Below, piece by piece: positions 21,911-32,312 of a stretch of 64,000 nt of DNA. The DNA is taken from assembly GCA_015179025.1 (NCBI GenBank), contig WHUX01000039.1:186001-250000 (forward strand), given 5' to 3'. The position numbers and the translations under genes were made by a program. Under the pieces are notes generated by a model that worked only from the letters and a program-made list of their open reading frames with translations, ran no database searches and had not been told where the DNA came from. The DNA comes from Terfezia claveryi (lineage: Eukaryota > Ascomycota > Pezizomycetes > Pezizales > Pezizaceae). Positions within the stretch are counted from its first letter, which is position 1. Every line of letters begins with the position of its first letter.

Positions 21911-22427
21911 AGCGAGCGGCAGTGAGAAGAGCGAGCAGTAGGAGAAGAACGAGCAGCAGTGAGAAGAACGAGCAGCAGTGAGAAGAACGAGCAGCAGTGA
22001 GAAGAACGAGCAGCAGTGAGAAGAACGAGCAGCAGTGAGAAGAACGAGCAGCAGTGAGAAGAACGAGCAGCAGTGAGAAGAACGAGCAGCAGTGAGAAGA
22101 ACGAGCAGCAGTGAGAAGAACGAGCAGCAGTGAGAAGAACGAGCAGCAGTGAGAAGAACGAGCAGCAGTGAGAAGAACGAGCAGCAGTGAGAAGAACGAG
22201 CAGCAGTGAGAAGAACGAGCAGCAGTGAGAAGAACGAGCAGCAGTGAGAAGAACGAGCAGCAGTGAGAAGAACGAGCAGTAGTGAGAAGAACGAGCAGCA
22301 GTGAGAAGAACGAGCAGCAGTGAGAAGAACGAGCAGCAGTGAGAAGAACGAGCAGTAGTGAGAAGAACGAGCAGCAGTGAGAAGAACGAGCAGCAGTGAG
22401 AAGAACGAACAGCAGTGAGAAGAACGA
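21911..22427. repeat. 19-bp minisatellite, about 27 units
   Basis: The unit AGCAGCAGTGAGAAGAACG repeats with exact 19-bp period and only a few single-base variants (AGTAG units near 21945, 22279 and 22355). Because 19 is not a multiple of 3 all frames yield the same 19-residue period, which explains the long minus-strand SSHCCSFFSLL frames. Confidence 0.95.
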
Positions 22428-22860
22428 TATAACCATTATAGAACCCACAACCGTTTGATACGCGGCGAAGCCGCGATATAGAACCCACAACCCTTTTGAT
22501 ACGCGGCGAAGCCGCGATATAGAACATACCACTTTGATACGCGGCGAAGCCGCGATATAGAACACACAACCCTTTTAATACGCGGCGAAGCCGCGATATA
22601 GAACACACAACTCTTTTAAGACGCGGCGAAGCCGCGATATAGAACATACCACCCTTTTATACGCGGCGAAGCCGCGATATAGAACACACAACCCTTTTAA
22701 TACGCGGCGAAGCCGCGATATAGAACCCACAACCCTTTTGATACGCGGCGAAGCCGCGATATAGAACATACCACTTTGATACGCGGCGAAGCCGCGATAT
22801 AGAACACACAACCCTTTTAATACGCGGCGAAGCCGCGATATAGAACACACAACTCTTTTA
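22428..22860. repeat. ~41-bp minisatellite with a hairpin in each unit
   Basis: Ten units. Each contains CGCGGCGAAGCCGCG, a 6-bp stem with a GAA loop, at about 22461, 22502, 22540, 22581, 22622, 22662, 22703, 22744, 22782 and 22823. Spacer variants occur in the same order in units 1-4 and 7-10, 242 bp apart, which is a higher-order repeat. Confidence 0.95.
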
Positions 22861-22861
22861 A

Positions 22862-23610
22862 GCCTGTATTTCCCGGAGCAGGCCTATAAGGCACCGAGTG
22901 AGCGTATATTGCCTAGAGCAAGCATATAAGACACTACCGAGCAAGCTAATATTGTCTGGAGCAAGCATATAAGACACCACCGAGCAAGCCAATACTGTCC
23001 GGAGCAAGCATATAAGGCACTGAGCGAGCCTATGTTGCTCGGAACAAGCATATAAGGCACTGAGCAAGAATATATTGCCTGGAGCAAGCATATAAGACAC
23101 CACCGAGCAAGCTAATATTGTCTGGAGCAAGCATATAAGACACCACCGAGCAAGCCAATACTGTCCGGAGCAAGCATATAAGGCACTGAGCGAGCCTATG
23201 TTGCCCGGAGCAAGCATATGAGACGCCACCGAGCAAGCCAATATTGTCCGGAGCAAGTATATAAGGCACCGAGCAAGCACATATTGCCTAGAGCAAGCGT
23301 ATAAGACACCACCGAGCAAGCCAATATTGTCTGGAGCAAGCATATAAGGCACTGGGCGAGCCTATATTGCCCGGAACAAGCATATAAGGCACTGAGCAAG
23401 AATATATTGCCCGGAGCAAGCATATGAGGCACCGAGCAAGGATATATTGCCTAGAGCAAGCATATAAGACACCACCGAGCAAGCCAATATTGTCCGGCGC
23501 AAGCATATAAGGCACTGAGCGAGCCTATGTTGCCTGGAGCAAGCATATGAGACACCACCGAGCAAGCCAATATTGTCCGGAGCAAGCATATAAGGCGCTG
23601 AGCAAGTATC
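22862..23610. repeat. 40/43-bp minisatellite, about 18 units
   Basis: Core GGAGCAAGCATATAAG followed by either GCACTGAG or ACACCACCGAG, giving 40- and 43-bp units, then AGCCAATATTGTCC or a variant. It directly abuts the preceding array. Minus-strand frames (MLAPDNIGLL-type) are artefacts of it. Confidence 0.95.
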
Positions 23611-23761
23611 TACAAGAGTCTGGGACCGAGAACAGTGTTCCGGCAGTGTTCCGGAATGTTTTTGTTGAGATGTTCAAAAATCAATTTCCATTCAAAAACA
23701 AATACTTTTCTATATAGTATTACATATTCTGCTCCGAAGCCACTAGCGTATTGCATAGTTT

Positions 23762-23799
23762 CCACGCTAGTTCCTCCGAGCTCGGAGGAACTAGCGTGG
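23762..23799. repeat. 38-bp perfect palindrome
   Basis: CCACGCTAGTTCCTCCGAG is followed without spacer by its reverse complement. It could form a cruciform or be the junction of two inverted element ends. Confidence 0.95.
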
Positions 23800-23819
23800 C
23801 AATTTCGGAGTAGGTTACT

Positions 23820-23876
23820 ACCAGACTCTTAGCCGTAGCACTAAAATAATTACAGCGTAGGCACTAAGAGTCTGGT
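23820..23876. repeat. 13-bp inverted repeat with 31-nt loop
   Basis: ACCAGACTCTTAG (23820-23832) and CTAAGAGTCTGGT (23864-23876). With the flanking partial symmetry (TAGCAC / GTAGGCAC) this looks like a very small inverted-repeat element. Confidence 0.8.
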
Positions 23877-23879
23877 CAC

Positions 23880-24869
23880 GAGAGCAGGATATGTTCTCAA
23901 TCACAATTACAATTACAATAAGCGCATTTACGAGTTCGTTGTACGTAATGGGAGCCTGTTTAGTGCCAACTAGACTAGAAGCCTGGCCAATAAGAGTGGG
24001 CGCAAAGTTGGCAAGGCGCTTGCGAATGGCAATTTTCATATGTAACATCCTTGTCGCTTGAGTTACTTGGCATTATCACGTGCACTTGATCTCATGGGAT
24101 TAATATTATATTGTGAGTGAGCGATTCTTGAATTAAAAAATGAAGGCTTGGCAGACAACACTAGCCTCGTAGTAACCAGTCTGTCTCTGGGGGAGTTCCA
24201 GGGCGCCCCCCCTCTATCCCCGCCTTTTTGCGAGGTCACGAACACTACAAATATTAACCTGGATACGAGGCTAGGGGATACGGACTTACCTGGTGCTTCA
24301 CTACGGCCGACAAGTCACGATATATTCAACGCTCATTATTGCATACAAACAATCATCACTATACAAAACAATGATTGCGACAACAAATAAACAAACACAA
24401 AATACGAGTGAAATTATCACCACACCGGCAAACAAACCAAAATTATTACCAAAATTTTTTTAAGACAGAAAAAAAAAAGTAGAATGCGATAAGCAAAAAA
24501 GTTAAAATAAAATAAGAACCCATTCTGGTTGGACTGTGCCTATGTAAGGAATGTAGTCTGGATCGAGGGTTTTATTAATTTATATACCATCAGGAATAGC
24601 AATGGGTATAGACATAAGTAAGCTTGTTGTAATCTTATTATTAAGGCTTTCTTAATTAATAGACGGTAGCAAAACCGGAGAAGATACACTATATACACAG
24701 AGATATGGCTGTTTCGTACTGCCCCTCCCCTCCCCGTAAGCAGAAGCGGACATGCAAAAAGAAATAGGCGTGAGCTGCTGCACTATGAATGTATGGCCAC
24801 TACAGAATATAAGTACAGTCATAGAAGGAAGCAAACGTAGTATAAGGAAAACAAGACTTCCATATTGGC
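23880..24869. other. Unassigned region with a dispersed repeat
   Basis: 23960-24040 resembles 4746-4830. The rest contains only short chance frames and AT-rich sequence. Confidence 0.4.
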
Positions 24870-25665
24870 GAGTTCAGGGTAAACCGCAGGCTGAATATCC
24901 AGCTCGGGAAGGGGCGAATATTGCATATGTCACAGGCTGTATATCAAGCGGGGAAGGGGGGGAATATTAGATATATGGCTCCCAGCTGGGGAAGGGGCGA
25001 ATCTTGAATATAAGGTGAGTTGAGGAGAAGCTACGAATATTGAATATATGGCGGGTTAAACATCTAGCTAGGGAACGGGCGAATTCAGGGTAACACGTCT
25101 ATGGTGGATATCAAAAAGTACAGCGGCCATATGGCTAGGTGGGTATACGTCAAGTTGTGGAACGGGCTAATATTGCATATAGGCGGGTTGGGGGAAGCGG
25201 CCAATACTGAATATACAGCAGGTTGAATATCCAGCTAGGGAAGGGGCAAATATTGGATATATCACAGGCTGTATACCAAGCTGGGGAAGGGGGGAATATT
25301 GGCTATATTGTGAGTTGAATATCCAGCTGGGGAATCAGCGAATCTTGAATTTAAGGCGAGTTGAATATCTAGCTGGGGAAGGAGCGAATTTTGCATATAT
25401 GGCGAGTTGAACCTCCAGCTAGGGAAGGGGGGAATATTGCATATATGGTAGGTTGAAAATCTATCTGGGAAAGGGGCGAATACTGAATATATGGCGAGTT
25501 AAACATCCAGCTAGGGAAGGGGCGAATACTCAATATATCACAGGCTGGATATGGGGCTGGTGAATATTGGATATATTGCACGCTGAATATCAAGCTGGGG
25601 AAGGGGCGAATATTAGATATATGGTAGATTGAACGTCCAGCTGGGGAAGTGGCGAATATTAGACG
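24870..25665 (+). repeat. ~50-bp degenerate minisatellite, about 16 units
   Basis: Units carry CCAGCTGGGGAAGGGGCGAA, then TATTG(A/C)ATATATGGCGAGTTGAAT. Divergence between units is high, so it is older than the 22-kb arrays. A few reversed units lie at 2352-2465. Confidence 0.85.
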
Positions 25666-25669
25666 AATT

Positions 25670-26149
25670 GCAGGGTCTTCGCTTAGGAGCCCAATTAGGT
25701 AATACAGTATATAACTAAGCATATTGTAAATAGTACGGAGGCCATAGGATTTCCCTCAACAACTGATCACAGCCCTTTGCTTGCTCTCGTTATCTCAGTG
25801 ACCTGTCGGCAGTAGCTGCCGGAAATAGCTGCTAGCATGTATGTGATACAGGTGGACTTTGCAGGACGCACAACTTTCGGGCCCATTTCTTCCAAATGTA
25901 TGAGCTGCTCTATGATCCCCCAAATGTGGTTCAGCAACACTCCACTCCGCTGAGTGAATCGTGGCATGTTGATGACTTGAATGCCGAGAAGTGATTTCGA
26001 TGTTATGTACTAAGCAGGCTTAACTGAAGATTTAATTTAGAGCCGGGTGGGAGTTGGTCAATTAGATTTTGAGGATTTGCTTTGCCGAGGTGCTCTGTGA
26101 TTGATATCAGCTTGATGGAGATAACAATTGACGTACGGAGGTAGTTAGG
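25670..26149. other. Unassigned region
   Basis: No gene recognised. Confidence 0.4.
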
Positions 26150-27136
26150 AATTAGTAATCATTCAAGCAAAGCGGGAGTGAAAGATGTGATATTCTGATA
26201 ATCAAGTGAATAAAAGCGAATATTTATCTGGCTATGCCAGTCAATTCAAATACAATCACTGTTTAATCAGAAGCAGTTTGTATATCTGTTACCATATTAA
26301 TTCGCAAGTAAGACTGTATCACTCGTCAGGACAGTATTTAGTGTATAAGATAGCGGTACAACAGCCCAAATTTGGCCGAGATATCCGTCCGAATCGTAGT
26401 ATTAGACAGCAAATTTATTTTATAGGACAGTAGTGTGGTAATCTCGAGGTTGACTGATGCAGCCGGTTTCTTACACTCATCATCATCACTTGTTCCAATG
26501 TCAATTCCGCTGTCAGCTCGTGCTGGACCCAATGCGTAAACAACAAGCCAAAAACCTCGAGCAAGCTCTGTTTTGCAACTGCAGAACTATTGCAAGCGGA
26601 CACAGAAGATGAAGGTCCCGACCTTGAGATTTTGGATGATGAGGAGAAGGCAGATGGAAGTGATGATGAGCAGGGAGACTATATTAATGAAGAAGAGGCT
26701 GTTCAATATGCTAAGATTACACTTGGGGAGGAGATCATATAACTAGATATCAATTATGCCATTGTCGGCGTCTCTCCGGAGTTTCTTTTATAAGACAATA
26801 TCTCGTGTTTAGGCTAGTATCGTATAAGACAATAAATTTGAGGCCCCTCTGACCTACTGTTTGTAAATAAGATAGCATTCTTACTTGCAATAGGATTACG
26901 AACAAACGTCGCCTTGTTTCAGAACTATTATATTTGGGCTTTGGATGCTCATGCTGAAGAAACCTATCAGATGAAGGATATAGACGAAATCCTACCATGT
27001 AACACATACGGAATACAGACTTCACGATTTTTTTACATGTTGTCATAAGCCAAACGCAACCTCAATTCAAAGCTAATGTATAGTATTCCAGAAAACCTTT
27101 CAAAGCAGCAGCTATGTAATAAACCATCCATCCTAG
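26150..27136 (-). repeat. 3' flank of the SRA-RING duplication (minus cluster)
   Basis: Reverse-complement counterpart of 1819-2350 and 58479-59275. The ACGAACAAACGTCGCCTTGTT block is at about 26899-26919 (core AACGTCGCCTTGTT), and TGATATTCTGATAATCAAG at 26189. It contains an extra 0.6-kb element (26300-26891) missing from both other copies. Confidence 0.7.
26300..26891 (+). mobile_element. Deleted pogo/Tigger-type element with transposase C-terminus
   Basis: Boundaries come from comparison with the two paralogous flanks, which lack this insert. Imperfect inverted repeats CGCAAGTAAGA (26303) and TCTTACTTGCAA (26879) lie at the ends. On the plus strand 26461-26742 is an open frame ending in an acidic tail (DLEILDDEEKADGSDDEQGD, then EEEAVQYAKITLGEEII and a stop at 26742). 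This form (Cys-Trp-containing helix then a long acidic tail) resembles the C-terminal end of pogo/Tigger transposases. The catalytic core is absent, so it is non-autonomous. Confidence 0.55.
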
Positions 27137-27968
27137 TATTCCCGAGGCGCCCCATCATACGTATGAAAGATATAGCAAAATTGCATTTAACTCCAGATTG
27201 ACGCCCAGGTGGCCCTAAACTCCTGAAGTCAATCGAGTGTTGTCCAACATGTTAGGCATTTGGTGCTAAACGTAGAAAATGCTGGCTTCAGGCAATCGCG
27301 GCAAACCGAATGCGTACATTGAACAGTCACAGGGTTTCGAGCGTATCTGGAACAAAACGGGCACGTGAACTCTCCAAGGACTTCCTGAATGAAATCGATT
27401 AAGTCCTCGCAATGAGAAAGGACGTTATGCCAGAGTGTTTTGCTCGCCACGTCTAGATCTATCAATTCTCGTAAGCGGGGATCGGGCTCAAAAGTTTTGG
27501 AATTCTTATTTACCTGTTTACGTTTTTTTGGAGAAGGTTATTTTCCTCTTCCTCCTCCTCATCACCTTCCTGTTTATCCTCTGGGTACACCATCCTCAGG
27601 CCGAGTTCCTCGACCCTCGCTTCCCCTTCTTCGGTCCATGGTGCTGGAGCCGGATCGTCCCTCCTGAACTGGTATTTGTATGTCACAAACCCGTCCTTGC
27701 CCTTTTCTGGCCAATAGCGTACCAGTTTATAGATACCGTCATATCTAAAACCTTCCGTTGGGGCATACTTGCTATGGCACATTTTGTCGCTTCTGATGAC
27801 GCGAAAACTGGCTTTGACTTTGCCAGTCACTGGACACGTACTTTGTCCAGTTTGCTGGGATCGGTTAGTGGTAATGGCCAAGGCGCCATTGATCTTGTCC
27901 AACGTCTGGTCGAAAGATTGGACTTCGGCGACACGTGCGCCAGTCTTCTTGTTTCCACAGCTTAGCAA
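27137..27968 (-). pseudogene. SRA-RING family copy M1, the most complete in the window
   Basis: Two minus-strand frames together give most of an SRA-RING protein. The SRA frame (27968-27510) contains KKTGARVAEVQSFDQTLDK, the [19 protein letters not shown] block, [20 protein letters not shown] and [20 protein letters not shown], closely matching the UHRF1 SRA fold including the YDG motif. The RING frame (27465-27229) has every zinc ligand: CPFC, CTHSVC, RDC and KCLTC. They are separated by a one-base shift in the A-run near 27531 (EENNLLQKN instead of KKRKQVNKNSK). Between residues ALAIT and KASFRV a deletion and compensating shift garble ~20 residues, and the end after TTLD is a stop. The N-terminal half of the SRA is missing. 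Known family role: reading hemimethylated CpG and ubiquitylating chromatin. Confidence 0.8.
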
Positions 27969-28000
27969 ATGCCACTTGCACTAACTCAAGAACAAGGATC

Positions 28001-28554
28001 CCGATCAACAGACCCCCTCACAAAGGCCACGCCAATTGAAATATTCCTTGCGTAATAGTAACTCTCGAGTAGAAAGTCCTCCTTGAATTCCCACAATCCA
28101 ATATCCCGTCAACGAGATCAGCTATCCAGCTCAGTGAGAGCAGTCCAGTCCAGAAATGTCCAAGCCAAACCAAAGCAAAATATATACAGCAAGATTAAAA
28201 TTGAATCGAAGGGGTAACCAAATCCCGATTAGTGGAGATTTGTCATGCAATTATCCTCTGGAACCTCAGGGCCTCATCCTCTTTACCCTGCGAATCAACG
28301 TGGGATCGGTTTCTTCCGATGCCTATCATCTCCCAAATCTGTTAGTCTCGTGGCAACCTGGACAAATATCATTTTGGGATAGTGCCATACCGAACTTTAT
28401 CCAGCGATGCTGTGTCTCGTTAGAGGTTAGAACAATTTGAATGCGAATAATGAATTATTTTTCTTTAAAAAAAGAGGACAGTTCCCGTTGCGCGTGTCCT
28501 TAGGGATGCCGGTGTCAAGAAAGGTGACTTCCACGTCGACATTGCTGTACAACT
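28001..28554. other. Spacer inside the minus cluster
   Basis: No gene recognised. Not similar to the other SRA flanks as far as could be seen by eye. Confidence 0.35.
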
Positions 28555-29165
28555 TGTGCCATTAAACGTCATTTTGGTACCCTCCCTCATCTTCCTGTTT
28601 GCCTCTGAACACACCATTCTCAGGCCGAGTTCCTCGACCCTCGCTTCCCCCTCTTCCCTCCATGGTGCTGGAGCTGGATCGTCCCTCCTGAACTGGTACT
28701 TGTACGTTACAAACCCGTCCTTGCCCTTTTCTGGCCAATAGCTTATCAGTTTATAGATACCGTCGTATCTAAAACCTTCCGTTGGAGCATACTTGCTATG
28801 GAATTTCTTGTCACTTCTTATTACGCGAACTGGCTTGGACTTTGCCCAGTTTGCTAGAATCAGTTAAATCCGGAAACATGGTGATTGCCAATACGGCAAT
28901 GGTCTTTGGTGTTGACCGGGCGGTTGAATGGAAGGTAAACCCAGAGTTGGCCGGAATCCACCTCAGACACCTGGACTCCCTAATACACTGTTTTTGCCAT
29001 AGCCGGCTGTGTGACCGCTGGCTCTTGATGAGGCGGACTTGCATAGACTTCGTCCAGTTTGGTGGGATCGGTTAAATCCGGAAACATTGTAATTGCCAAT
29101 GCGGCAATTGTCTTTTCATGCTCATAACCTGTAAAGGACGTTGTGCCAGACTGGCCTGCTCGGCC
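28555..29165 (-). pseudogene. SRA-RING family copy M2 (two SRA starts in series)
   Basis: Reading down the minus strand: the RING half ends FQCGRAGQSGTTSFTGYE and joins EKTIAALAITMFPDLTDPTK; then comes a second start with HSTARSTPKTIAVLAITMFPD and the 29-bp-deleted form LGKVQASSRNKK; then the YDG block in another frame and the [10 protein letters not shown] block near 28690. The second start (STAxSTPKTIA) is shared with 46800-46870 in the plus cluster. Confidence 0.7.
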
Positions 29166-29705
29166 GCATTGAAAAGTCACAGGCTTTCCAGGGTATCCGG
29201 AACAAAACGGGCATGTGAATTGTCGGACTTCCTGTGAACTCGATTAAGTCTGCTATGAGAAAGGACACTTTGCCAAACTGGCCTGCTCGCCACGTCTAGA
29301 TCTATCAATTATCGTAAGCGGGGATTGGGCTCGAACGTTTTGGAATTCTTATTTACCTGTTTACGTTTTGGGGGGGCATCTTCCTCCTCATCATCTTCCT
29401 GTGTGCCCCCTGGGCAGACTATCTCAGGGCGAGTTCCTCGACCATCGCTTCCCCCTCTTCGGTCCATGGTGCTGGAGCCGGATCGTCCCTCCTGAACTGG
29501 TATTTGTATGTCACAAATCCGTCCTTGCCCTTTTCTGGCCAATAGCGCACCAGTTTATAGATACCGTCGTATCTAAAACCTTCCGTTGGGGCATACTTGC
29601 TATGGCACATTTTGTCGCTTCTTATTATGCGAACCAGCTTGGACTTTGTCCAGTCACTGGACTCGGCTCCTGCCTTGTCCAGTTTGCTGGGATCAGTTAA
29701 ATTCG
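29166..29705 (-). pseudogene. SRA-RING family copy M3
   Basis: SRA C-terminal half from DPSKLDKAGAESSDW down through [20 protein letters not shown] (29610-29419) and an acidic linker, then LRELIDLDVASR and a half-RING at 29290-29166. The frame changes after EELALR. The start is a chimeric junction: the VWHNV codons of the preceding unit are joined straight to FPNLTDPSK at about 29707. Confidence 0.7.
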
Positions 29706-30180
29706 GAAAACGTTATGCCAGACTGGCCTGCTCGTCATGTCTAGATCTATCAATTCTCGTAAGCAGGGATCGGGCTCGAAAGTTTTGGAGTTCTTATTTA
29801 CCTGTTTACGTTTTTGAGGGGTTCTTCCTGCTTGCCCTCTCGCCCTATCCTCAGGCCGGGTTCCCCGATCCTCACTTCCCCTCTTCGGTCCATACCGCTG
29901 GAGCTGGATCGTCCCTCCTGGACTGGTATTTGTACGTCACAAACCCGTCCTTACCCTTTTCCGGCAAATAGCGCGCCAGTTTATAGATACCGTCGTATCT
30001 AAAACCTTCCGTTGGTGCATACTTGCTATGGCGCATTTTGTCGCTTCTTATAACGCGGACTGGCTTGGACTTTGTCCAGTCACTGGACTCGGGTCCTGCT
30101 TTGTCCAGTTTGCTGGAATCAGTTAAGTCCGGAAACATGGTGATTGCCAATGCGGCAATTGTATTTTCAGGCTCATAACC
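29706..30180 (-). pseudogene. SRA-RING family copy M4
   Basis: A continuous frame (30150-29872) reads [60 protein letters not shown] and [15 protein letters not shown]. This is the long SRA form without the 29-bp deletion. It stops at the beginning of the acidic linker, and the RING is replaced by the next unit. Confidence 0.75.
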
Positions 30181-30790
30181 TGTAAAGGACCAGTCCTGCC
30201 CGCCCGCATTGAAAACTCACAGGGTTTCCCGGGTATCCAGAACAAAACGGGCATGTGAACTGTCCAAGGACTTTCATTGCGAGGACGTTATGCCAGACTG
30301 GCCTGCTCGCCACGCCTAGATCTATCAATTCTCGTAAGCGGGGATCGGGCTCGAAAGTTTTGGAGTTCTTATTTACCTGTTTACGTTTTTTGGAGAAGGA
30401 TTTTTTTTCCTGTTCCTCCCCCCCCTCATCATCTTCCTGTTTGCCCTTGCTTCCCCCTCTCCGGTCTATGGTGCTGTAGCCGGATCGTCCCTCCTGAACT
30501 GGTATTTGTATGTCACAAACCCGTCCTTGCCCTTTTCTGTCCAATAGCATACCAGTTTATAGATACCGCCGTATCTAAAACCTTCCGTTGCGGCATACTT
30601 GCTATGCACATTTTATCGCTTCTTATGACGCAAACTGGCTTTGACTTTGTCCAGTCACTGGACTCGGCTCCTGCTTTGTCCAGTTTGCTGGGATCGGTTA
30701 AATTCGGTAACATGTTTGCTTGCCAATGCATTGGCAATGGTCTTTTCAGGCTCATTAACCTGATATGTATGGGAAGTATGGTTGGCAGAA
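30181..30790 (-). pseudogene. SRA-RING family copy M5
   Basis: Long-form SRA start (30755-30600, SSDWTKSKPVCVIRSDKMC), a frameshift in the YDG region, then linker [20 protein letters not shown] and a half-RING CPFCSGYPGNPVSFQCGRAG ending at the chimeric junction. The YDG sequence is present in DNA (GTATCTATAAACTGG in reverse) but out of frame. Confidence 0.7.
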
Positions 30791-30848
30791 GCCTCTTGTG
30801 AGCACAGGTAAATCTGATGCTAAACGTAGAAAATGCTGGCTTCAGGGA

Positions 30849-31410
30849 TCAAGGTAACGGGCATGTGAACTGTCCCAGGACTTCCTGGATGAACTCGATT
30901 AAGTTCTCACTATGAGAAAGGACGTTATGCCAGACTGGCCTGCTCGTCATGTCTAGATCTATCAATTCTCGTAAGCGGAAATCGGGCTCGAACGTTTTGG
31001 AGTTCTTATTTACCTGTTTACGTTTTTTGGAGAAGGATTTTTTTTCCTGTTCCTCCCCCCCCTCATCATCTTCCTGTTTGCCCTCTCGGTACACCATCCT
31101 CATGTTGAGTTCCTCTACCTCGCTTCCCCCTCTTCGGCTCATGGTGCTGGAGCCGGATCTTCCGTCCTGAGGCTGGTATTTGTATGTCACAAACCCGCCC
31201 TTGCCCTTTTCTGGCCAATAGCGTACCAGTGTATAGATACCGTCGTATCTAAAATCTTCCGTTGGGGCATACTTGCTATGACGCATTTTGTCGCTTCTTA
31301 TAACGCGAACTGGCTTGGACTTTGTCCAGTTTGCTGGGATCGGCTGAATCTAGAAAGATGGTGATGGCCAATGCGGCAATGGTCTTTTCAGGCTCATAAC
31401 CTGTTGACCG
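30849..31410 (-). pseudogene. SRA-RING family copy M6
   Basis: The frame 31286-30849 gives KYAPTEDFRYDGIYTLVRYW, RRGGSEVEELNMRMV, the acidic/basic linker, LRELIDLDMTSRPVWHNVLS and EFIQEVLGQFTCP, where it breaks off. The half-RING is fused to GTTACCTTGATCCCTGAAGC, the same join seen at about 57620 in the C cluster. The SRA upstream part has the 29-bp deletion. Confidence 0.75.
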
Positions 31411-31429
31411 CAGCTAAAAATATGTGATT

Positions 31430-32254
31430 TGGTAGCTATACTTGATAAGTATATGTGGGTCTCATTGTATTGCTTCTTTGTGCATAGTAGTCTCGGATTT
31501 AGCTTTATGTCCTTTCTGGTTTGCGGTAATATCTGACTGTATCATCGTAAGTATGATCTTTTGTCCTAATATTTTCAATAGAGCATGGGGTTGTGAAGTT
31601 ATTAGACAGTGACATTGTTGAGCAGCATTAAGGGCATAGTTGAGCAGGGACTTGTTAGTGCTGGCTGCTTTCGAAACATTTATATGTGCGTGCCAGGAGT
31701 GCCATGTCTTGAAGTTAAGGAGGGTAAACAATAGGGAAGGTTCGGGTTCTCTCGTGCCCAGAGTTGTCCTTGAGCACTGATTTTGCACAGATATAAATCT
31801 TAATCAACCAGAATCAATTATTGTTATGGGTCAAAATCGATGCCTTCAGTTTCATGAGGTTATTAAGTGTAAGTTCAACCAATGCGGGGGGAAATCCACC
31901 TACCCCAGGAAGCAGGCTATTAAAGCTCGTCGACTGAAATGGCTATGAAACCACAAGGAGGAGGTATTGGAGCAGGTTATTGGTTGGGAATGCAGTAGAA
32001 CAGGGTTCGAGAGAGGCTGAGGGTGGGGTTGAGCAGTTAGTTGAGAGGGATAGTTGAGAAGGATTGAGGGAACGGGTTGCTTTTATAAACATTCCTGTGT
32101 GCGTGCCAAGAGTGCCATGTCTTGTAGGACAGGTATTCCTATAAGGTAACTCTAAGGAGGGTTGGCCCTATGCTGACTAGGTTCCGAGTGAGGGCAAGCC
32201 AGACTAGCAGCTGCCCATGAGTAACAATGATAATGACCTCTGCGAGGCGTAGTG
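31430..32254 (-). repeat. 5' flank of the SRA-RING duplication (minus cluster)
   Basis: Contains in reverse the sequences that precede the plus clusters: GAGTGCCATGTCTTG at 31697 and again at 32109 (CAAGACATGGCACTC at about 44057 and CAAGACATGGCAC at about 55423), and GTTGAGCAG/GGTTGAG words (CTGCTCAAC in the plus copies). No coding sequence recognised. Confidence 0.6.
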
Positions 32255-32312
32255 CAACCAGACTTTCTTTTTTTTTTTTTTTAGATACTTGTTACTGCTA
32301 TGCGGCCCCGTA

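Noticed and set aside
21811..22647. Long minus-strand frames rich in SSHCCSFFSLL
   Set aside because: Pure translation of the 19-bp minisatellite, whose period leaves all frames open.
22445..22860. CRISPR-like array of hairpin repeats
   Set aside because: Spacers are themselves near-identical in sequence and the context is eukaryotic; it is a minisatellite.
22858..23589. Many overlapping minus-strand frames with MLAPDNIGLL-type repeats
   Set aside because: Artefacts of the 40/43-bp array; no non-repeat domain and no promoter.
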